Positions 60,301-64,000 of a stretch of 64,000 nucleotides of DNA are shown piece after piece. The number at the start of each line of letters is the position of its first letter. Within the stretch, counting starts at the first letter, position 1. This DNA comes from Paenibacillus hunanensis (GTDB taxonomy: Bacteria; Bacillota; Bacilli; Paenibacillales; Paenibacillaceae), in contig NZ_BMMB01000001.1 in assembly GCF_014645615.1 (NCBI RefSeq), positions 372,001 through 436,000 on the forward strand. The letters are read 5' to 3'. The notes under the pieces are model-generated. The model saw only the letters and a program-made list of their open reading frames with translations, made no database searches and had not been told where the DNA came from. A program made the position numbers and the translations under genes.

Positions 60301-60389
60301 ATTATTTTGATTATGGTATTCTAGTTGTATCAGCAATTATTAGACTGGATTAGTATAAGATCAATATTATTCTCGAAAGGAGCTGTAAA

Positions 60390-60545
60390 ATGAATAAAGA
60401 AATTTACACGCGCGTAAGTAAACAGCAAGCAAAGAATGAGGATTCACTTGTAAAGCAACGTGAAGTTATAACCGACTATGCTAAGTCGAAAGGCTTTATA
60501 ATCCTTGGTAATGAGTCAACAAAACCGACGAATAAGTCAGATTGA
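60390..60545 (+). pseudogene. Serine recombinase N-terminal fragment (51 codons)
   Basis: ATG 60390 after AAAGGAG. IYTRVSKQQAKNEDSLVKQREVITDYAKSKGF matches the first 35-40 residues of large serine recombinases, including the catalytic serine in YTRVS; it then diverges and stops. A relic of another recombinase insertion, lying directly upstream of RNA copy 2. Confidence 0.65.
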
Positions 60546-60619
60546 AGAAATGTCGATGCTAAAGTGGTTTGAATTACGAGTTGATTGCAAGTGGATTGAT
60601 TCCATTCACGATTTTTCTG

Positions 60620-60648
60620 TTGTGCGAAATTGTAAGCTGTGCTAAAGT
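60620..60648 (+). promoter_or_regulatory. Promoter of leader RNA copy 2
   Basis: TTGTGC (60620-60625), 17-bp spacer, TAAAGT (60643-60648). Located as in copy 1, 20-25 bp upstream of the conserved block, though the sequence itself differs. Confidence 0.45.
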
Positions 60649-60670
60649 GAAAGTGTAATTTAGTTTCTCT

Positions 60671-60927
60671 CTTATACTCCCAATGCTGGAGACAAAGGAA
60701 ATGTGTGTAATCCCCCTCGATCCTGCTGACTTTCTATATTTGTAGAAGGGAAGAGTGAGGTAAAAGCAGGCAAAAAGTTGTTGTCCGTTACTCCCATTTG
60801 CTGGAGACAAGGAACAGAGTACCGAAAGGCTCTCCAAAAGTAGTTATGTGATTGTATGTAAACAAGCGAATAAACGTATACAAAGCCGATTTTAGCAGAG
60901 TTTTATTCTGCCGAAATCGGCTTTTTT
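60671..60927 (+). ncRNA. Duplicated structured leader RNA, copy 2
   Basis: Aligns almost end to end with 49628-49879. The variable hairpin here is CTTTCTA/TAGAAGG (7 pairs including one G-T) where copy 1 has CTTAT/ATAAG: different sequence, same fold. The outer CCTGCT/AGCAGG stem, both ACTCCC...GGAGACAA modules and the terminator (60885-60927) are kept. Similarity continues through the GGATGAT ribosome site into the first codons (ATGTTGTT) of the next gene. Confidence 0.75.
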
Positions 60928-60960
60928 GCGTTTACATTAAAAACTGAGAGGATGATTTAT

Positions 60961-61440
60961 ATGTTGTTAAATCTATTCAAAGCAAAAAAGCAGGAAGAAA
61001 GCACACTGGAAAATGAGATCAATTCGTTTTTCCAAGATGAAAAAGAGCGTCGTCAAAAAGCAGAATCATTTGTACGCATGATGTTGGGACTTATCCCGTA
61101 TGCTGCACAAGAAGTCTGGGGCTACAAAGAGGATCGTATGATCATCGGTGAAACGGTTCTGTTTGAAATGAGCAGCCAGCACTTTTTTGTGAAAAGTACA
61201 GATGGAGTCGAACTGGCTGTCCTTGACCTTAGAGGACAACCCTTCTGGCAATCGGTACAGGAGGTAATGAACTTTGCTCACGATTTGCTAGAGGATATCC
61301 AGCAGCGCGAGGTTGGCCGTAATCAATTGATTTCAAGTATGGATCAGTTGACACAACGAATCAAAGATAGTTCGATTGCAGCCAATAAGAAGGGTCTTGC
61401 GATTGCTCAGCAGGTTCCACAATTTGCGAAAAATAATTAA
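60961..61440 (+). CDS. Hypothetical protein (159 aa)
   Basis: Follows RNA copy 2. Charged helical N-terminus (ENEINSFFQDEKERRQKAESF), central MIIGETVLFEMSSQHFFVKS, coiled C-terminus. First codons resemble those of the Spo0E-like gene only because of the duplicated leader. Function unknown. Confidence 0.6.
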   Translation: MLLNLFKAKKQEESTLENEINSFFQDEKERRQKAESFVRMMLGLIPYAAQEVWGYKEDRMIIGETVLFEMSSQHFFVKSTDGVELAVLDLRGQPFWQSVQEVMNFAHDLLEDIQQREVGRNQLISSMDQLTQRIKDSSIAANKKGLAIAQQVPQFAKNN

Positions 61441-61452
61441 ATACGTATAAAT

Positions 61453-61484
61453 GCGATCCCTACAAGAGTAGGGATCGTTTTATT
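61453..61484 (+). terminator. Intrinsic terminator
   Basis: GCGATCCCTA-CAAGAG-TAGGGATCG then TTTTATTAT; 26 nt before the next start. Confidence 0.75.
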
Positions 61485-61509
61485 ATCCAAATCAGAGAGG
61501 AAGATTCCT

Positions 61510-61665
61510 ATGAAAAAAAATGACCGTAAACCTACACTTAAACAAAAAAAGATGATCACGTCTGCTAAATTTATTCCCGAAAATTGGTTGGTACGTCGCC
61601 AAGAAGACAATGTGTTGATCATTGTAAGTAAGAAATCCGGTATGGTTCGTGAGATTGCAATTTAA
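61510..61665 (+). CDS. DUF6906-like small protein (51 aa)
   Basis: AGAGAGG upstream. The pattern RKPTLKQKKMI...ENWLVRRQEDNVLIIVSKKSG matches a family of about 50-residue proteins common in Bacillota phages and ICEs (RPTxxQK, NPENWLV, HRxSG). No known function. Confidence 0.65.
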   Translation: MKKNDRKPTLKQKKMITSAKFIPENWLVRRQEDNVLIIVSKKSGMVREIAI

Positions 61666-61674
61666 ATATAGGAA

Positions 61675-61718
61675 GGACTCCAAGTGGCTGAATAAGCTGC
61701 TGGAGTCCTATTTATTTT
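61675..61718 (+). terminator. Terminator-like hairpin
   Basis: GGACTCCA pairs with TGGAGTCC around an 18-nt loop, then TATTTATTTT; 16 nt before the next ATG. Confidence 0.6.
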
Positions 61719-61733
61719 AAAGGAGAGTGCAGC

Positions 61734-61853
61734 ATGACCGTTCATGGTTTTGTATCGTACAGCATGGAGCGCGCATACGCCGCTTACAAGCTTGGAAAGA
61801 TTACTCGGTGCGAATACTGCAATCGGCTGGCATATCTTATTTCGCTGCATTAA
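61734..61853 (+). CDS. Small hypothetical protein (39 aa)
   Basis: ATG 61734 with AAAGGAGAG upstream. Includes RCEYCNRL, a single Cys-x2-Cys pair. Ends 18 bp before the next gene. Too short for family assignment. Confidence 0.5.
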   Translation: MTVHGFVSYSMERAYAAYKLGKITRCEYCNRLAYLISLH

Positions 61854-61871
61854 GACAAGGAGGTTAAGCAA

Positions 61872-62774
61872 TTGAATTCAATTTTAAACAATATGGCTGC
61901 TGTTGGTGGTCAAGCGCCAACGGATATCATTGGACATTTAACCTGGGCAGGTGTGGGTGCGATGCTGATCACACGAGATGAGTTGAAACAAAAGCTCATC
62001 GATTCTGGACTAGGCGAAGGTTGGATGCCGAAACCGATCCGGTTGCCGGATGCATTTCGGCGTGCAACATCGGCTAAGTTCCGTCAAGAACTGCCAGATG
62101 GGAAAATCGAAAATTATATGTTCCGGGAAGTAACATCTAACAAACAGACGGTACAACGGAATTTAGTTTGCGAAACCGTAGATACCAAAGGTCGTCGCTT
62201 AGATTATGATGGCGCTGCCGGTATCGTTATTCTGGACAAAAATACAGACACGATTGATACGAGTCATACTTCTCCTATAGCGAGCCAGATGGTACAAAAT
62301 GCTGTACTCCGGTTCGATATTTGTAAAAACCATTACGAGAGCACTACACTTCGTACTGTGATGACGAACGTTCTAAAAAGCATGTCGCCTACACCTGTCC
62401 GGCAATCCGGCGGTGTTTATTTTGTTCCGAAGCAATTTGATCTAGAGCTGCAAGCCTATATTGAATTTATTCGTTCGCTTGAAAAAGGCGAATCGGAAAA
62501 AATTCCAGTAATTAACACCAATGATATGCGTGGGATGATTACTCGTAAACTGCTGGAGCATTTGAAAGGAACACTGTATGCTTGTAAAGCAGGCGTAGAT
62601 AACCAGCTTCGGAAGGCAGAGTTAAAGACCTTATTAGATGATGCCAAACGGATCGTGGAGGATTACAAGCAGTATGAATCGATTGTCACAGGCGATCTGA
62701 AAGATATGGAGCAGCTTTGCCTATCGATTCGTCAAAATATCGCTGTAGCTTTACAAAACATGGCGGACGATTAA
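61872..62774 (+). CDS. Conserved ICE hypothetical (300 aa), near MoxR gene
   Basis: TTG 61872 after AAGGAGG. Mixed alpha/beta N-terminal half (FRRATSAKFRQELPDGKIENYMFREV, RNLVCETVDTKGRRLDY) and helical C-terminal half. Resembles proteins that accompany MoxR/VWA genes in phages and plasmids (DUF6744-like, low certainty). Probably part of the operon leading to the AAA ATPase. Confidence 0.6.
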   Translation: MNSILNNMAAVGGQAPTDIIGHLTWAGVGAMLITRDELKQKLIDSGLGEGWMPKPIRLPDAFRRATSAKFRQELPDGKIENYMFREVTSNKQTVQRNLVCETVDTKGRRLDYDGAAGIVILDKNTDTIDTSHTSPIASQMVQNAVLRFDICKNHYESTTLRTVMTNVLKSMSPTPVRQSGGVYFVPKQFDLELQAYIEFIRSLEKGESEKIPVINTNDMRGMITRKLLEHLKGTLYACKAGVDNQLRKAELKTLLDDAKRIVEDYKQYESIVTGDLKDMEQLCLSIRQNIAVALQNMADD

Positions 62775-62795
62775 AATACGAAAGGATGCTTAGAT

Positions 62796-63155
62796 ATGCA
62801 AGGACAAGCTTACATGCAGCACTGGGCGTTGATTCGCCAGGTGCTTCAAGATCATATCGTGCTGGACAAAGTTCGCTATAGCCAGCATGCAGGTGAGCGT
62901 ATGGAGCAGCGTGGGATCAGTAAGCGGATAGTCGAATATGTACTGTACCACAATGATCCAAGCGAAATGCACGAAGCTGGTAAGTATCCACATGGTTCGC
63001 AGCCTTTTGCGAATAGTGATCCGGTTTTAACAGTGGTTGGTTCCTATGAGGAACAGACCGTTGCGATCGGACTTGCTATCAAAAAGCGTCCAGCGGGTAT
63101 TCAATTCACGATTGTAACAGCGCTGTTGCCCGAATCAGGGCGGCATCTTCTGTAA
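62796..63155 (+). CDS. DUF4258-domain protein (119 aa)
   Basis: GAAAGGATG upstream. VRYSQHAGERMEQRGISKRIVEYVLYHND is the DUF4258 core (SxHAxxRMxxRxI), followed by a beta hairpin region (VLTVVGSYEEQTVAIGLAI). The fold is thought to be RelE/ribonuclease-like in places, but toxicity is not established. Confidence 0.75.
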   Translation: MQGQAYMQHWALIRQVLQDHIVLDKVRYSQHAGERMEQRGISKRIVEYVLYHNDPSEMHEAGKYPHGSQPFANSDPVLTVVGSYEEQTVAIGLAIKKRPAGIQFTIVTALLPESGRHLL

Positions 63156-63180
63156 AAGGATATACGCACATCTTGTTCGA

Positions 63181-63205
63181 TATGGTGTATACTGAGTACA
63201 CCATA
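63181..63205. promoter_or_regulatory. 9-bp-arm palindrome upstream of 63250 gene
   Basis: TATGGTGTA-TACTGAG-TACACCATA. No T run, so an operator or mRNA hairpin rather than a terminator. Confidence 0.5.
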
Positions 63206-63249
63206 CTTCATAACAGGCGGTGACATTGATAATGAGAGGGAAAACAACC

Positions 63250-63540
63250 ATGATGATTAATAACGTGGCGACAATCAATTTTCCTGTTGAAATGGTGGAT
63301 GGTGAAGAGCAGTATCCTTTACACTCGGCTGCTGTCGTAGAAAGTATTGCGGATACCATTCCAGATGAAGTAAAAGCTTCGGTCACGATTGATTACGAAC
63401 AGATTCCAGCCGATTACTTCTTGAAAGTAAAGAAGGAGCTTGGGATCGGATCAGTGGATCATGATAAAGCTTTACGAAACGAGCTGGAGCTACTGGACAT
63501 GTTAAATCGGGACGGTGCTTTTACTAACCGTAAAAACTAA
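63250..63540 (+). CDS. Hypothetical protein (96 aa)
   Basis: ATG 63250 has AGAGGG 9-10 bases upstream; a longer reading from GTG 63220 has only a weak site. Contains NVATINFPVEMVDGEEQYPLHS and YEQIPADYFLKVKKELGIGS. Co-directional with the MoxR gene. Function unknown. Confidence 0.55.
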   Translation: MMINNVATINFPVEMVDGEEQYPLHSAAVVESIADTIPDEVKASVTIDYEQIPADYFLKVKKELGIGSVDHDKALRNELELLDMLNRDGAFTNRKN

Positions 63541-63562
63541 ACCATATACGTATAAAGAAATG

Positions 63563-63604
63563 AGCTGAAGACTTCCTAAGTATAGGAAGCTTCAGCTTTT
63601 TTTA
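63563..63604 (+). terminator. Intrinsic terminator
   Basis: AGCTGAAG-A-CTTCCT pairs with AGGAAG-C-TTCAGCT, then seven T; 23 nt before the MoxR start. Confidence 0.85.
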
Positions 63605-63627
63605 TTTCAAAAATAGGAGGACTACAC

Positions 63628-64000
63628 ATGAAAATTTGGAATTTACTTAAAGAGCTGAATAATCAATTTGCAGAACGTGAAGAAGTAATTGAGGGTTTGG
63701 TTGTTGCCATGATTGCTCGGCAACACGCACTACTTATCGGCCCACCCGGAACGGGGAAAAGTGCTTTAGTGACTGAACTTGCACAGCGATTTACGGGTGT
63801 GAACTACTTTCAGTGGTTGCTTACACGTTTTAGCACGCCAGAAGAACTATTCGGTCCAGTCTCTTTAAAAGAGCTGGAGCAAGGCGTGTACAAGCGTAAT
63901 ACGGTTGGGAAATTGCCAGAAGCGCATACTTCCTTCTTGGATGAGATTTTTAAAGCCAACAGTGCCATCTTAAATGCTCTACTGACACTCATCAATGAGC
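63628..64000 (+). CDS. MoxR/RavA-type AAA+ ATPase (partial, 5' part)
   Basis: ATG 63628 after TAGGAGG; runs off the window at about 124 codons. MIARQHALLIGPPGTGKSALVTELA (P-loop), RFSTPEELFGPVSLKELEQG and FLDEIFKANSAILNALLTLINE (Walker B and following) are MoxR signatures. MoxR ATPases act as chaperones, commonly with a VWA-domain partner encoded next; that gene would lie beyond the window. Confidence 0.9.
   Translation, partial: MKIWNLLKELNNQFAEREEVIEGLVVAMIARQHALLIGPPGTGKSALVTELAQRFTGVNYFQWLLTRFSTPEELFGPVSLKELEQGVYKRNTVGKLPEAHTSFLDEIFKANSAILNALLTLINE

Noticed and set aside
60574..60837. 87-codon minus-strand ORF across leader RNA copy 2
   Set aside because: No ribosome site and no conserved frame in copy 1; it shadows the structured RNA.
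62796..63540. Toxin-antitoxin pair (DUF4258 gene plus 63250 gene)
   Set aside because: Genes are 95 bp apart with a palindrome between, and the second protein shows no antitoxin DNA-binding fold; no basis beyond adjacency.
1..64000. tRNA, rRNA or complete insertion sequence
   Set aside because: No tRNA-like cloverleaf, rRNA segment or DDE transposase was noticed on either strand; a tRNAscan/ISfinder run would be needed to exclude degenerate ones.

Overview
The window looks like a Paenibacillus-type, spore-forming Bacillota chromosome. It has an S-layer-homology adhesin, a copper-amine-oxidase-N domain protein of the kind common in Paenibacillaceae, SpoVS- and Spo0E-type genes, strong AGGAGG ribosome sites and mid GC. 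The taxonomic call is inference.

The first 4.4 kb is host backbone. Two tandem secreted beta-propeller paralogues lie on the minus strand, followed by the start of a host Tad (Flp-type) pilus operon: a TadZ-like ATPase and then the TadA/CpaF ATPase. tadA is cut off near 4430-4445, inside its conserved NTGHDGSLS box, by the left end of a large integrative conjugative element (ICE). The element fills the rest of the window, and its right end is not seen.

Element layout: a serine recombinase (about 4.5-5.95 kb). A repressor/Cro-like switch with at least four related operators (6.0-6.7 kb). A NusG-paralogue antiterminator and RecD2-like helicase (7.0-10 kb). Small membrane proteins and a CRISPR array without cas genes (10-11.3 kb). 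A RepL-like protein followed by tandem palindromes (11.3-12.1 kb). Accessory genes: an ASCH protein, an SOS promoter, a SpoVS homologue, an HD-GYP protein and a DUF457 membrane protein (12.1-15.5 kb). A type IV secretion module with a split VirB4, a VirB6-like protein and an M23 hydrolase (15.5-23.4 kb). A complete second Tad-like pilus module: TadZ-like, TadA, TadB, TadC, Flp-like prepilin, CpaB-like and prepilin peptidase (23.4-35.3 kb), interrupted by a second SOS promoter. A 1504-residue Fn3/SLH adhesin (35.5-40 kb). A TubR/TubZ-like partition pair with downstream iterons (40-41.8 kb). A candidate oriT, replication-relaxation proteins and a coupling protein whose membrane part appears to be a separate gene (42.4-47.8 kb). 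Then a DNA-metabolism region: SWIM and CHC2 zinc proteins, SSB, an SbcC-like ATPase and a RecT-like protein, followed by many conserved ICE/phage genes and a MoxR ATPase running off the end.

The strongest unusual signals are these. (1) A pilus-encoding ICE is inserted in the host's own pilus ATPase gene. (2) An orphan type I-C-like CRISPR array, with leader and promoter, is carried by the element. (3) A leader RNA of about 250 nt is duplicated 11 kb apart, with covarying stems and conserved promoter and terminator positions; foreign-looking cargo (a dGTPase, an AbiC-like protein, a recombinase fragment) sits beside both copies. (4) Two near-identical LexA-box promoters are each followed by a leader terminator. 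(5) The element encodes a NusG paralogue, and many genes start 15-35 nt after an intrinsic terminator. All family assignments were made by eye from motifs; no database search was run.
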